Source: Todiramphus chloris collaris
Taxonomy: Eukaryota; Chordata; Aves; Coraciiformes; Alcedinidae
Direction: 5' to 3'
Assembly: GCA_025345505.1 (NCBI GenBank)
Contig: JANVCC010000011.1
Location: 2,985,849-3,049,848 of the forward strand
Length of the DNA: 64,000 bases
Shown here: in pieces, positions 49,711 to 63,692 of the stretch
How the letters are laid out: each line of letters begins with the position of its first letter
Numbering within the stretch: position 1 is the first letter of the stretch
Notes under the pieces: model-generated
What the model saw: only the letters and a program-made list of their open reading frames with translations
Database searches by the model: none
Told to the model about the DNA's origin: nothing
Made by a program: the position numbers and the translations under genes

Positions 49711-52700
49711 CTGCAGAGGGCAAGTAAGATTTTCAGAGCAATGGTAACACGGAGCATTGTAGACTTCAGGGTGCAAGAACTCTTTCCAGTGCACACAACA
49801 GAGAAATGTGAATTTACATCTAGAGAGTAAGGAGTGTTCCCTTAAAATCAAAATGCAGAACCTCAAATATGCATTAATATGTAAAATTATTATGTAATAA
49901 TATGTAATATATGAAAACACACACATACACATGAGATTAGACTCTAAAAAATAGCATCTTTGCTATTTTTGTGGGATATGCTATTTCATATTTCAGTCAG
50001 ACAGACAAATCCAGAGTCCCAGAGTGGGTGCTTTCTTATTAATATACAACTACTTTTGTATGCTGCTGCTGTGTAAATCACAGGCACATTGCATCACACC
50101 AAAGCTATCAGAATTGCTTGCAGCAGGACTAAATGGTGAATACAGAGGACAGAAAAATCTATACATGCAACCCACTAAAGAGTCTGGCTAGTTAGATGAG
50201 AAAGTAAAGGAGATTTTGCTGAGAAGGTTCAGTCTCTTTTGGCCTTTGTCACATTTATTCCATGCAGACACAGAGTAAAAGATGACCTCAATCTCTTGGC
50301 ATATAAATCTTGTACTTACAGCACCACTAAATTAGTAATAACAACAATAATAGCAGTGGACACACATGAGAAAAACCTGCCAAACGTGCTCTAGTAAAAT
50401 GAGGGTTTGCATATCTGTCAAGTCATCAGACACACAGGCAGTGCTACTTCCCCTCCCAACACCACAGCAGCATTCCCCAGTACATTTTGAGATGCCACTA
50501 TTCATTGCAAACAGCTTAGTAAACAGTAGTGACAGGAAAGGAAACGCAAAAAAAAGCTCAGAAGAGGTTTGATGAAGCATCACATTCAGAAATAAAAGTT
50601 GTTAACACATAGCAGAGATGGATCTTTAAATCAGATAAGGGAACTGGATGATTTTGTTCTTGGGTAATGGGAAACGGAGCCCTTCACTTCCAACTCATCA
50701 GTTCAAGCAAGACAGTTTGATAGTGAATGAAAATTATTACCATGTGATGGCTGTTCAAAGACCTATGTGAAATGAGTGGCTGGGCTCAGTGTAGTTGCTG
50801 GGAGCTCTACATAACAGAGAAAACACTTCTACAGATAGCATCCTACAAATGATTTTAGCATAGAGGCAAGATATGAACGTGCTTGTAGAGCAACGCTGTC
50901 CTGAAAAGTAGGTCTCTCCTGAAGTGCAATGAGATTTGGAGTTGTCAGGAAAATGTAATTTTATTTCCAAGAAACAGTAAATTAAAATGAGTCAGACTGT
51001 CATTATTAAAGATTGTGAGCTTCAGTTTCATCCCAGTTACACCAATATGAAGTAGAAGTCTTTTCACTAATGTTATTGTCATTACTTTGAATTTACTGTA
51101 ACATAAAAAGGATGAGAATCTGATCTTCTATTATTGCTCTAGTAATTATGATGGCTTACATGACATGGAGTCAGGTTCTGTTGAGTTATAACTGTTCCAT
51201 TCTCAGAAGATTTTAGTGCCATGAAACATCACTGGCAACATCACTTCATGTGGTTACCCACACACAGAAAACTGAACAAAAAGCCTGTTCAGCGTCACCA
51301 GAGCTTCCAGTCTATGTGTGGGTCAAAGTGCAATGAATATCTGCTCCATGTAGACATATGCACACACAAAGTGAGTCCGTCTCACAAGTGCTCTGCACCT
51401 GCCGTTAATGATAATGGGAGCAGTGTTAGATTAGCAAAAGTGCTTTTGAAAATCCCGTCCATTATCCTTACCTCTGTTCTGATAACTCTACATCTTTACA
51501 ACTCCTTGCAAAATTGCCACAAAAATTTATCAGCTCGGGCGCAAAACCTACCCATCTGCCTTTTCTCTTGATGATTAGTTCTAATGAAAAAGAACTAATT
51601 ATGTTTTATTTGCCCGTTAAAAAAATTACTTGCTGCAGACGATTAGGCCAGTAGAGTTCTGGAAGGTGGAATCTCAGATGGAATCTGAGAGATGGTTCAC
51701 AGAATAAAAACCTGCATAGATGTAATATGCTTATCCATAGCTACTTGATAGGGAAAAAAAAAAAAAAAGATTGAAAACAACAAACCAGCCTTCTTACTAT
51801 ATTGACTAAAGTTTCAAGCAAGATAAAATGTTGTCATTTTCTCCCACACATTTATAATATTTTCTAAGGCTACAGACACTCTGCTGAGAGGACCGCAAAC
51901 CAGATGCACCATACCTCTTCATTACCCTGTCTTTATTCTAGACATCAGAAATGTATTTTGGGACCTGAAGCTGCAAGATAGAAAGAAAATGTTGGTTTTG
52001 CAGGAAACAGTCGATAAATATTTGAAGAACAGATGCACAGGACAATGTTTTGTACAAGTGGGAATGCTAAGGCCTCATCTGCAGATAACCCTTTCAACTA
52101 ATGTGTTTCAGGCATGCATGGATTAAGCTGGAGAGGTTTGTCACCAACATCTTAAAGTCATTAAGGTCCCCAAGAGCTGAAATGGGGCTTAGCTGTTCAA
52201 CTCCCTCCAATATCAACAGTACTCTCAGGACAAAGCATTTCCTTCACTTAGAAAATGCAAAGGACACTTCTGTCTGAGTCATGGAGAACAGCAAGAGTTA
52301 GGCTACAAAACAGATCATAAACAGTGCTGTCTCCATCTGAATATTATTTTCTGGTGGCTTTTTATTGTATGGTCTGCAAGTGATCCAAGTAGTGCCCTAC
52401 AGTGAATTGTAAGGAGATATAATGAAACTGTACACAGCTATGACTTCTCATGACCTGAGATTTCTTATCAGAAAAGTGAGGATATAGTGATATTTGCAAG
52501 AAGCTCCCTACCTATGAAGAAAGATTCATGGATTAAGAGAAAATAAAATCAGATCAAAATAGAACTCATGTTTTAATGGTCCAGATAGACAAAAAAATAA
52601 ATAAATGTGGGAAGCCAGCACTATGGCAAAGGAAAATATAGCAAGGTATGATTTCACAGAACAAGGTGAAGTCATAATATAAAACAATTTGAAATTTATA

Positions 52701-53229
52701 AAGCATAAAGGTGAATCTTCCTTAGAACTTACTGCAAAATTTTCAGAGAGAGGTAATGGAAAGAGGTGAACATGGGGCAAGTGGCTTCTGCACCCCAAGT
52801 TTTGCGGCAGCAAACCCACAGAGACCCATGATCCGTATGTGGATTCCTAACTCCAGTAGCTCCAAGAGCACAGATATGCAGCAGAGTAAGTTCTCAGATA
52901 TGACCATGTTTATACAGCTCTTGGCTTTAACAAGTGGCTCCTCCCGTACTCTACATATAGCCATAATTTGCCCATGGCTCTTCAGACAAGAGAACAAATA
53001 CGCTGCTGAATTATCTCCATGCAAGGCTGAAAGTCCTGCATAGAGAGATTACAGTAATTCATGTGCTTTAATATCAAAGAGGCTACTACGATCAGCTTGT
53101 CTAACCTCTTATATACAGGCTGTTGTTTCATTTGTTTTTGGCTTTGTCTTTGTTTGGGATTTTTGTTTGGTTGGGATTTTTTTGTTGTTTTTGTTTTCTT
53201 TCCCCCGGAACTGGATTAAAGCCTGTCTT

Positions 53230-54110
53230 TTAGAAAGATATGTTATATATCAAAGACAGATGATTACAGTCAGCCCACCACTTCCTCCAGTAGACTATTC
53301 AAATGCTTAATTACTGCCAGGAAACTGCATCTTATTTCAAGGTTGAATTTGTCTAACTCCACTATACCACTACTGGAACTTGTTTTGCCTTTGCAAGGTT
53401 ACCGATGTTTCCTTCTGTCCTGCATGTTAAGATGTCTTTTCCAAATACAAGTCCCTCCACACAGAGCAATAATCCATTCCAAACCTTTTCTCTGAACAAC
53501 GGAGGAAGATTAAACTTTCCATCGTAAGGTTTATTTTCCAGATGCTGGATTTTTTTGGTGTGTGTCATCCTTTGATCTTGTTACAGTAATTGCACATTTT
53601 TTGTTATATGCGGGCTCTAACACTGGGCACAGAACTGTGGAAGCAATATTGGTTACAGAAGAGAGCCCATTTCCCAACTTTTGCAGTTTTATACTTCTAA
53701 GGTTCACAGTAGCCTTTTAGCCACAGCCTTACACTGAGAACTCATGTTGAGACAATTATCTCCAGTGACCTCTAAATCCTGTTCTGAGTCATTGCTTTTC
53801 AAGAGTCTCCCAACCCGTAAGTATAACCTGCTTGCTTTGTTCCCAGGGGTATTATCTTGCATTTTGCTGCATTAAGACACATTTTGTTTGATTGTGACCT
53901 TGTACAGATGTGAGCCAGGTCAATCTGTATCAAAATGACCTTGGTACACTATTTACCACCATATCAAGCTTTAGGTGATCTAAAGACTTTACCAGGAGAC
54001 ATTTAAAGTACATTCTAAGACAATGATAAAAATGCTGAACAGAGTTGGATACAGCAACCAGTTCCAAGGAATCCCCTCAAAAGCATCTTCAATCATGGAA
54101 GCTTCTCAAT
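53230..54110 (-). mobile_element. Possible ancient, degraded CR1/L3-like LINE
   Basis: Scattered blocks resemble a reversed CR1-type LINE. They include GCTGAACAGAGTTGGATACA followed by GGAATCCCCTC near 54.05 kb (compare the usual 'aacagg...ggccc...ctgaggaacacc'), GTGAGCCAGGTCAATCTGTA near 53.91 kb, and a 3' region near 53.3 kb. Divergence is high and no frame survives. Confidence 0.4.
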
Positions 54111-54310
54111 TAACAAATTAATTTGGAGATCTGTCACTAAGGCACCTCTTATGTTCCTTATTATTTCCATGTAATAAGAGTTTTTACATGTTTGAGACAT
54201 TTTATGCATCCTATATAGACACATGTGTCTCGTCTTTGGCAGTCCTGCCCCAAAATAAAACTCTTTTGTCACACCTCCTTTGTATAAAGCCATGAAATGC
54301 ATACCTGTTG

Positions 54311-54366
54311 CAATCTCAGAGGGTTAAATCTCATGGGTTAAATCAATCTCATGGGTTAAATCAAAT
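54311..54366. repeat. Short tandem repeat of a 17-18-bp unit
   Basis: The unit AATCTCATGGGTTAAATC occurs twice in series, preceded by a partial, diverged copy (AATCTCAGAGGGTTAAATC). Confidence 0.85.
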
Positions 54367-54455
54367 CACTGCCTTTGTGAAAAGGGAACCATCAGCAAGA
54401 CATTGCCACATATAGTAAAAAGTATGATCAACAGTTTGCATCTTTTTTGTATCTA

Positions 54456-54530
54456 ATCATAGAATAAGCAAGACTGGATGGGATCTCTGGAGGTCATTGT
54501 GTGAGCCCTGTCTCATTCTCTTCAGAGTGG
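54456..54530 (-). mobile_element. CR1 LINE remnant, extreme 3' end
   Basis: About 75 bp reading ATCATAGAATAAGCAAGACT, GGATGGGATCTCTGGAGGTC on the plus strand. This is a reversed CR1 3' terminus. It is the shortest recognisable copy in the window. Confidence 0.65.
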
Positions 54531-55918
54531 AAAACACATGAAGGATAATGAACTGGGCTCAGCAGAAAACCTTCCTTTTCTGACACTGAGGATAAAGCAG
54601 CTCTAATTTATGCAGCTAGCATTATTTTTTAGGGGACCAAGTCCACTTTGATCACATAATCTGCATTCTGTGTAACACTAGACAGTGAGTTTTACTTTGG
54701 AATTACTGCATCTAGCTTGTATCTCATGAATGGAGTTGGAACACTGTTTTTAGGAAGATGCTCTGTCTCATTTTAAAGGTTGCAAATCCCTCAATTCTGT
54801 TAGTGAGGTCTTCCAAACTCTGCCTTAGACAGGGAGCGGAGACTTTTTATTTTCTCTTCACAAAACATCCATTCCAGCACCAAAGGGCTCTGAAGTGCCT
54901 GCACAACTGAACGAAATAACCACAATTCTTCTCATTAATGATTTTTGTTTGCAATGTATTTTCAGCCTGTTCTCCCTGCAAGCATTGCTTCACAGAAGGG
55001 ACTAAACTCTAAAGCTCTCCGTGCCTTCTTGGAACAGGATCTTGGCCCAACAAGCATGGCACTTGCTTAATACCATCTGGAAAACACCTGATATTAACTG
55101 ACTTTAAACACTCTCACTGTAGCAACTGGGACAACTGCATTAGGTAATGACAATAGATCTGAATGTTGACCTTACTCAGGAGTTTCACAAGATACTCAGT
55201 ATCATACATGCCTTACACAAACAGTCACCCAGATGCCAAATTTAAGATGACCTAAAAATACTTGACTTTCAAACTGCCAAGTTTGTGAGCCATCACTTTC
55301 TAAAAATCATGCTCTTTATGATGTCTAAATAGCACCCAAAAAAAATACAGCCAGCCAAACCAAAGCGAATTTTTGAAAATCTGGAGCTACTGGGGTCAGT
55401 GTGGAGGACTCAGGACTGAGTCTTGCTTACCCTGCTGACTGGATGTTCACGTGAGGTGGAGGTATTTTCCACATGAGGAGTTGCAGGATCTAAGCCAAAA
55501 GTAATTTTCTTCTCAGAAACCACAACAAATAAAATTAACTTGTTCCAGGTTTGTTACAATAGAAACAAAGTTGGTAGGGTAAGCATGACATCTGCCAGGT
55601 GGTTGGTTAACTGGGACATGCTCTTTCCCACCTGAGCAGGCAGGACAGTTCAGGTGCTGAGTAACTATAAGGGTTTTGTAACTGTCTTCCTTGCCTCTAA
55701 ATCTTCACATCCAGACTTGCCAGCTTCCCTGAAAGCTTCCTTTGCTAGGAATGGATTAAGATCCTAAGGCGCACAACCAGCCACTAACTGATAGGAAAAA
55801 CTATGTGCCAATTGAACACCACTGCTTATGAGAAGAGGCAGATCTTTTGGCTTAGTTCTGTGATGAGTATGAGATTTTCCCTCAAAACAAAAACTGTCAC
55901 ATTCATAGCCACTACTAT

Positions 55919-56212
55919 AAAATCACAGAATCAGAGCAGAATAGAATCACTATGGCTGGAAAAGACTAAGATCATCAAGTCCAACTGTTATCTAACTCTA
56001 GCAGGGCCACTACTACACCATATCCTAAATGACCATATCTAGACAGCTTTCAAATACATCCAGGGATGGTGATTCACCCACTGCCACGGGCAGCTTGTTC
56101 CAGTCTTTGATAACCCTTTCAGTATAGAAGTTTTTCCTAATGTCCAACCTAGACTTCTCCCAGCACAACTTGATGCCATTTCCTCTTGTCCTAGAATAAT
56201 TACCCCTAGGAG
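55919..56212 (-). mobile_element. CR1 LINE 3' fragment
   Basis: About 290 bp, with AAATCACAGAATCAGAGCAG, GATCATCAAGTCCAACTGTT, CCAGGGATGGTGATTCACCC, GTTTTTCCTAATGTCC and TTTCCTCTTGTCCTAG on the plus strand. Same orientation as TENM2 and 5'-truncated. Confidence 0.92.
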
Positions 56213-56767
56213 CAATGGGGCTACTGTCCCTGCATTCCTTGGGTTGCTGCTGCACTTGCTGTCTACAAAGTGCTTGTGAATGCCACAGCCGTCTCGTTCC
56301 TCTTTCAAGCCTCATGCAGTCTGGCTTCCAAGTCCCTCACCCACCACCACGCAATGCCAACAAGATGTCAAGGATTAGAGTTTTGTACAGAAGCAGAGGG
56401 CTGTTTTTGAGACACTGCTTCTGCAGTAAACAAGATCAGCTGTGAGCTAATAAAATTTCAAATTAGCTGTGACTTTTCATGGCCCCACAATTGTGTTGAC
56501 TGATTTAATGGGCAGCGTCTTAGTTCACCGAGATTGAATAATTGAGCATTTCTACAGAGTTATGGATGCTGCAACAAAAATTCATCATGTTAACAACAAC
56601 AGAATGCAAATAACCTTCAGCTAGAGGTGTTATTTTGTGTTTAAGCAGACTCTGACAGGTGCTGCATGTCAAGTGTCAGGCTGGACAGGCTGTCCAAAGG
56701 GAGGGACTTCTTTGTAGGCAGAGAGCATCCTATGGACCATGACACACATCAGGACCCAGTCCACTGA

Positions 56768-57138
56768 TACTTCTGGATGTCTCAGGGGAGATCTTATCGC
56801 TCTTTACAACTACCTGAAAGGAGGTTGGAGGGAGGTGGGGGTTGGTCTGTTCTTCCAAGTAACAAGTTATAGGACAAGAGGAAATGGCCTCAAGTTGCAC
56901 CAGAAAAGGTTTAGGTTGCATGTTAGGAAAAAATTTATTCACTCAGAGGTTTGTCAAGCTCTGGAACAGGGAAGTGGTGGAGTCACCATCCCTGGAGGTA
57001 TTTAAAAGACCATTTACAGTGTAGATGTGGTGCTGAGGGACATGTTTTAGTGGTGGAGTTGGCAGTGCTGGGTTAACAGTGGGACTTGATGATCTTAAAA
57101 GTTCTCTTCCAACCTAGTCAGTTCCATGATTCCATTAC
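56768..57138 (+). mobile_element. CR1 LINE 3' fragment
   Basis: About 370 bp, with AGGGGAGATCTTATCGCTCT, TACCTGAAAGGAGGTTGGAG, AGGAAATGGCCTCAAGTTGC, GGGACTTGATGATCTTAAAA and the tail TTCCATGATTCCAT. Antisense to TENM2. With the copy at 55919-56212 it forms an oppositely oriented pair about 550 bp apart. Confidence 0.92.
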
Positions 57139-60055
57139 TGAGATTGTACAGGCAGAGTTTAAAATACAGATGCTCAAAGTTAAAGCTAAAGAAGTGTTAG
57201 TCTAACCCTTGAGCAAATCAGGTTTTACCTTTCCAGCTCTAGTCTAAACTGGTGAAACAGGCTAAAGGAATGTCTCAATACTTCTGCACAAAACACAAGG
57301 GATTGTTCATGTGAATGGTGCTGATGAAGGTTTACAGGATTAATGATGTTCTGTTCTGAGTTGAGGACTGACAATTTACTTCAACTGGAGTTGGGGAATA
57401 AATAGGTTTTACTCTAGTGCTTTGCAGAGAACAATCTTACCTATTCAACAAAGGTGTTGTAGCTTTTGGCCCCACTGGAAGGAATCAAAAGGAAGCAAAA
57501 CACAAATATAAGGAATATGACTGTCAAACCCCTGTGACTGTGTTAGCTATAATGTTTTTTTCATATACTGGATAAATTAGGTTACTGGCTGCCTGGGAGA
57601 GGAACTGCCCTCACAGCTTTCTCTAAGTGATCATCACATGTTTGCAAGTTCAAAATAACATAGTTAGATGTAATAGTAATCATGTATTTGAATTACAGGA
57701 CTCCTTGGTCTCTTGTGCACAAGCAGAGCTCTGCAGTGGTAGTCACTACAGAAATGTTCTGCAAAAACTTCGTCCTAATCCAGAGTTACATTCTTGTTTA
57801 ATAGGAAAAAAAAATCTGAAAAGAAAAAGAAAGGAAGTGGAAGGAGGAAATGACAGAAAACACATGATAATCACCACTAGCTGGGCATAATCCAGAGCTA
57901 TAATTATGTGTTTAGAGCCTACAGTTCACAGCATCCCCCAACCCCTCATTGCTCTGGAGAATATAATTGATGTATCTGGCCTCACAGGTCTTTTCCTTTC
58001 TCCACGCAGGCTTTGAACAAAGGGCCTTACACATTGCACAAGAAGCAAAGCATCACAGAAAGCAGGCAACCTGTGTTTTGAGTGAAATTCCTGAAACTGA
58101 GCAAGGCATGTGAGGGCCCTTCTCAGCAGAGGAGAGACCAGCTTTCAGACATGGCAGTAAGTACAGGTCATTTAACCTGATCAATGGTCATTCAATACCG
58201 TACCTGAAACTGCCTCCTTCAGAAGTCAAAGCACCTTTCAAAAGTGATTCTATGAAAAAAAATGGACTCAAAGCTTTGCAATTTTTATGTGGGAGCAAAG
58301 GGTTCACAACCTCTGCAGCTGAGATATCCTTGTCACCAAGACCTCTCACTTTCCTGGCGAGCACTGCAAGTCTTAAGCTGCTGCTGAAAAGTTCACCTTA
58401 ACATATTTTGAAGCAATTCACGCAATCATCTGAGCGCAGCTTGGAAAGTGGTCTCAAATAACTCAAATATAGGCATGTTTCTCAAATCCTCGTCATGAGG
58501 AAAATGGCCATGCACCCTATGCATCCTGAGCACATCTGGGGAAAAAAACATAGGTTTTTTAAGGGGAATTTCTGGCCCAAAGATGAGGCAAGAGTTTGCC
58601 TCAGGTGCTAAATCAGGTCTGGTAGAGTTTTCCTGAATTTCTCCTTTGAGCACTGGTGCCCAAACACTGTTTAAGCATTTTTTTTCAGAAGCAGAAATGC
58701 TTTGTGAAACGGATGTCCAAGCCTGCTTTTTCTGAGGACAGTTCATGACACCTTTTGTTACACCTTATATACCAGCAGTGCCTCCTTCCCATGAGTAACT
58801 TCCCTCATTTCAGCAGCATTTGGTAGGTTTCTTTCCACACAAAGGACACATTCATGGTTTATTTCTGAATCTATTAACGAAAAGCATTTCATTAAGGACT
58901 AGTCAAAAGTTCCAAGAACTCTCCCAAGCTGTCAAGACAACCCACAGCCAGTGTTAGACCCTCAGTTCACAACACATCACCCTCCATTACAGCACAACCA
59001 ACACCTGCTTCTGGATGCTGTAATGCCTGAGTTCACACCACCCTCCTGACAGCCCCAGTGCTAACAACCAGCAGCATGTGCTACCCAAGTGTTACTGTCC
59101 AACACAGAATCATCAAAGAGCTGAAACCTGAAAATCTGAACTGGTCATTTTGTTCTCTTACTTGAGGAAAGGTTGATTAATAGTCATCATAAACACAGAG
59201 GAAGAGAAGCTGGGTGATTTATAAGAAATTATACCAGCTAGTCACTCTTCTCAGGTACAGCAGCCTTTCTCATCTTTTCAGTAGTGCTTTGTGGTTCCTC
59301 CAAGATGATCCTGTTATTTGACTGGACCTGTCTGTGATGGTAAATGTTAATTTATGATGGTTGTTTTCCCAGGTGTGTTCATATCTCAACACTTCCCTTC
59401 ATAAATGTAGCTAGCACATTAATGCATCATTTGTTATGGTTTTGAGGAAGCAGACAGCTCCCACACCATGCCCAGGAGACAATCTTCTCATGCTATAAAA
59501 GCCTTGCAAGCATGAAGTAAAGGTTCATAACAGTGTGCAAAAAGAAAAAGACAAGCACCCCACTCAACCTTGTCTGCAGCTCTATCATTTGCAAAGAGAA
59601 AGGTTTGCATTCTGAGGTTCTCTTGGATTCTTTACAATTCCCATTACAACCCTGATGCTACCTTCAGGTGTAACCCTATTTACTGGCAAGGAGTAATGCA
59701 GACTCCTGCCAGCTCTCTAAGACATTATTTGTTATGTGGTGGACAGATGGTGGGCACATGGGTGTTAAGAAGGCCAGTGTGCAGTGCCAAAGTTTCTCTT
59801 GCCAAAGAATTTGAAACACTGCTGTCTCGAAGCATTATGCAAGTCTCCACCTTGCTACAAGCACTACCTGATCCTTGAATGGGGCAAGCAAGACACAGAG
59901 CCTTACTCTGTGGAGTTGGAGGATGGTTTATTTTCTTCACTCTCAAAGCAAGATCATTGACCAGGTGATGTGAGAAAAATGAAGTTGCTATACTTCTGTG
60001 TAATGGTTTGCAGTACATGCTAGGATAGGCCGGTATTATTTAACTGGGAAGACTG

Positions 60056-60056
60056 A

Positions 60057-60109
<53 letters not shown>
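60056..60109. repeat. (ATCT)n tetranucleotide microsatellite
   Basis: About 13 uninterrupted ATCT/CTAT units. The purity suggests the locus is polymorphic. It lies deep in the intron with no exon nearby. Confidence 0.98.
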
Positions 60110-62324
60110 CAGTTGTCTAGCTGTTTAAATTATCCTGCAGTAATCACTAACAGAAGCCTTTGGAAGTGTTTAAAGTGGGAAGAGGCAGCAGAGAACTGAA
60201 CATCAACCTCTAATGAATATGAAGGGTTAGATAATATTAGGAAAATTTATATTCCAGTCATATTTTTCATCTGAGAAAGTATCTTGCCTTTCACAAGTAA
60301 AGTAGATTCACTTTGGGCAGAGTTTAGCAGCTGTTAAGCAACTGGAGTTGTTCAAAGAAGGGAATGAAGGATGTATTCAGTTCCACTTACAAGAGAACCA
60401 GCAAATCCAAGAACCACCTTATCTGGAACACTTGGCTACTCTGGAAAAGGCCAAAACAATAACAAAGGCCCTTCAGTGAAGTTACTGCGCTGATCAGACA
60501 GGCCTCTCGGTCCAAAAAAAGCAATTTAGTTTAATATCTGTAATAGCCTCATGGTTTCAGGACAGTATGGTGTATCTGGGCAGCAGGGAATTGGCCAACT
60601 TTCTGGCTCTCAAAATGGCAGGAGTCATACACTTAGATGATTTCTCCAGAGCAATGATGGTTAACACAGTTTTGCTGCCCAATGCCATATCTGTGAGACT
60701 GTGAAGAATACCTCTCCTGTTCCACTCAATTTTTCCTGTACACTCTGTTCCTTACAGAGGAGTCCACCAATCCAATGGACCTCATATTTATCCTATGGAA
60801 AATCAGCCTCTTCTCAAGGCTTTGTCAAATGCCATTAACTCCACTTCTAGGACTTGACTTGTCACAGAAGATAATGTCCTTGGTCTTTTAAACCTTCAAA
60901 CTTCTTATTCTTCAAGCACATGACAGAGGACTCAATGCAGGGTGAGACTGGACTACTCTCTGGTATTGAGTGTTCATAGCTGTGATTTAGAGAGGTTATT
61001 TTCTGCCAAAGTGAGGCATGAACCACTTTTCTCAGCTTGTTTTAAGGAAACACCTCCCATTTGTTGTAATACAGGTGGCCTCTTAGGTCAAATGTGCAAA
61101 TCCTAGCCTTTTACCCAGATTGTTAAAGCTCTGCCACTGCACTGTTTTCCCTTGACTGATACTGGATGATCGCCTGCTCTCAGTTACTTGCTCTGTCCTT
61201 TCAAGTTGATGGGCTTTGTGTTTAAAAGTGTAAATAAAGTGGACCTGGGTGTGAAACCTAAGTGCTACCTTTGACAAATGACTTGTGTGTAGAGAGGGGA
61301 CTGCTCTCCGAGACACCTTTTTTCTAACCTGAATGAAGATTACATTTCACCCATTCTTTCTGCTTAGCTTGTTATTGTTTATCTGCACAGCCTCCAGATT
61401 TAAGAGGCAAACACACCCTGTAATTTGGTACTCCTCTCCCTCAGGGTATGATTAGGCTGGGATCTGATGAAAAAGATTCTGACTTCAGCTGCTATTATCC
61501 CAAGGAATTTCCGGCTGCAGGGACCTCGATTAGCAGACACTCGATACCACACCACAGCAACCAGCTTGCAATGAGCTCAGGCAGAGTGAAAATCCCCCTC
61601 CGTAGTGTGGATGGCCCCACTGTGGTGTCTCAGCTTTGAGAGATCCAGCTCTGGGCCAAAAGTAACTTGAAGGGCAGAGGTCACCAACAAAAAGTAGGGA
61701 CCCTAAGAGGTGATATCTGAAATATGTCAGAGCAATGGTACCCTAAATCTGTTTCTCTCCACTGATGGTACCTATGGTGACTAGCTTAGATGTTTGACTG
61801 CTAAAGCTTCATGAAAGGACCGTGAACCCCATTGCCTACATCCACGTGCATATGAAGACAAATTCAGCAATAACCCTGAAATCCTTTATGGTGAACTCAA
61901 ATAAAACATCTTTCTCCAGACGTAAGCACACGTCGCTGCAGAGGATGTGATAGGGTCCCAAAAGAGGGAGAAGCCATAGTGCTCACAAACATACTACACA
62001 CTCTTTCAAGACACTGTTCAGGCCTACATCTCTTCAGAGCACTTTGAAGCACAGCAATTTCCCAAGGCATAATATTTGTGGTGATAAAGAGACTGCAGTG
62101 AATATGGGTTCAATTCTGCTTCTAAACACAGGTTCCTAGTGTCATTTGAAGTGCCTTTTGAGATCTGAGAAATTCAGAGGCAGCTGTCACATGTGAAACA
62201 CATATATGCTCCACTAGAGATTCATGTCATGGAGGCAAAGACAGAAGCCATCTGGAATACTCTAGGATGGTGCTGGACAAAAGGCAACAGACAGTAAGTC
62301 AGACCACAGAAAATTATGATTAAA

Positions 62325-62521
62325 TATTAGGAGAAAAATGTTTACTATGTGGATGGTCATAAACTGGAACAGGTTGCTCAGAGAGGTGAAATCTCCATCC
62401 CTGTCTGTGTTCAAGAGTAGACTGGACACAGCCTTGAGCAACCTGATGTAATTAGAACTGCTTTGAGCAGGGAGTTGAACTAGACAACTGCTGGACGTCC
62501 CTTCCAACCTAAATTATTCTG
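62325..62521 (+). mobile_element. CR1 LINE 3' fragment
   Basis: It contains AACTGGAACAGGTTGCTCAG, AGGTGAAATCTCCATCCCTG, TTGAGCAGGGAGTTGAACTA and CCCTTCCAACCTAAATTATT. Moderately diverged, 5'-truncated and antisense to TENM2. Confidence 0.88.
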
Positions 62522-63670
62522 GTTTTTCTACAAATGTCTCTAGCTGTCTTGCTATAGAAATCAGTATAAAAACCAGGAAATCAGCCTTTCTTCATGAGTC
62601 CATGTAACTATATTCAAATCTGTGTGCTAAAGGAGGAACTCAGGCTTCAAAACAGAGATGCCTCACCCCTGCCAACGCCCCTGCATTTCAGAGGTTGAAA
62701 TTCTAGATTTGAGCCCACAAATACAAGCAATACCAAAAAAAACCTATATGAAAATCAAGTCAAAGAGGTAAACATATTCCACCTTACCACTTTCCATCTG
62801 AGGGTAGTCCTACTCAGTAATGTTGCAAAATCAAAGGAATAGCACAGTGTGTGACATGGGTTATCTGTATACTGCAATGCACACAGCATGTATGTGTTCT
62901 GCGTTTTTTTAGTGTACCAGGAGTAAAGTCAACACTCATCAGTGTGCTCTGACACAGGAATAAGCTGTCACGAGGCACTATGTTACAACCTATCAGTTAC
63001 TTTGCTCTGGCTGTGTACACCACTGCTCCACACAAGTTCACCAAATTCAACTTAGCAGCTGATGCATGCTAACTTGTAAACATGTCTATGACTATTGTCT
63101 CTCCTGTCTACATCTGCTGTCCTGCAGGCTAGGGAGGTGAAAAACATCTCGTTTCAAGGTGAGGGTAACTAAGTTACATTGTTAGCACCTTAAACCAGGA
63201 GATAGGAGGAGATGGCATTCTCCCAACCTGCTTAGAGTCTGTCCATGCTCTTTTTTGGTAGACCACACAGGTGTGGTCTACATTGTGTTAGGCTGGATTA
63301 CTCCTTTTTTCCTCGCTCTCTTTCTAAAAAATTCACAGGGTTTTTGTTGGTTATGTTTTTCCATGGAAACTGGGATTATCCTTGTCTCTATTTACCATAT
63401 TTTTACACATCTGATGAGATGAACTTTACTGATGCCCTGTGTCAGCTATAAATAGGAAAGATGAGTACAGTGATATTCAATTTCATATGAGGCAAAAAAG
63501 CAACCTTTGTTTTATAGTGTATACACTTTGTATAGTTCTCCAATTTTTTCCCATCTTCTCTAAAGGGATAATTTGGTCCATTTGCCATGCCAGATGTGCA
63601 GAAGTATTTTAAATATTCAATCAGAATCCCAGTTGCTGTGAAGCAGATAATCACAGTCTTGGCTTGGCTA

Positions 63671-63692
63671 TTTTTTTTTTTTTTTTTTTTTT
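63671..63692. repeat. T22 homopolymer
   Basis: A run of 22 thymines. It could be the poly(A) of a minus-strand retrocopy, but no gene-like sequence is seen next to it. Confidence 0.9.

Noticed and set aside
58426-58746. A 106-codon minus-strand open frame (MNCPQKKQAW...) as a possible exon or gene
   Set aside because: No recognisable domain, no EGF cysteine pattern, no teneurin match and no convincing splice sites; length is within chance for this much sequence.
61448-61639. GC-richer segment considered as a missing upstream EGF exon
   Set aside because: Neither strand gives the repeated cysteine spacing of EGF modules, and no exon ending in the required phase is present.
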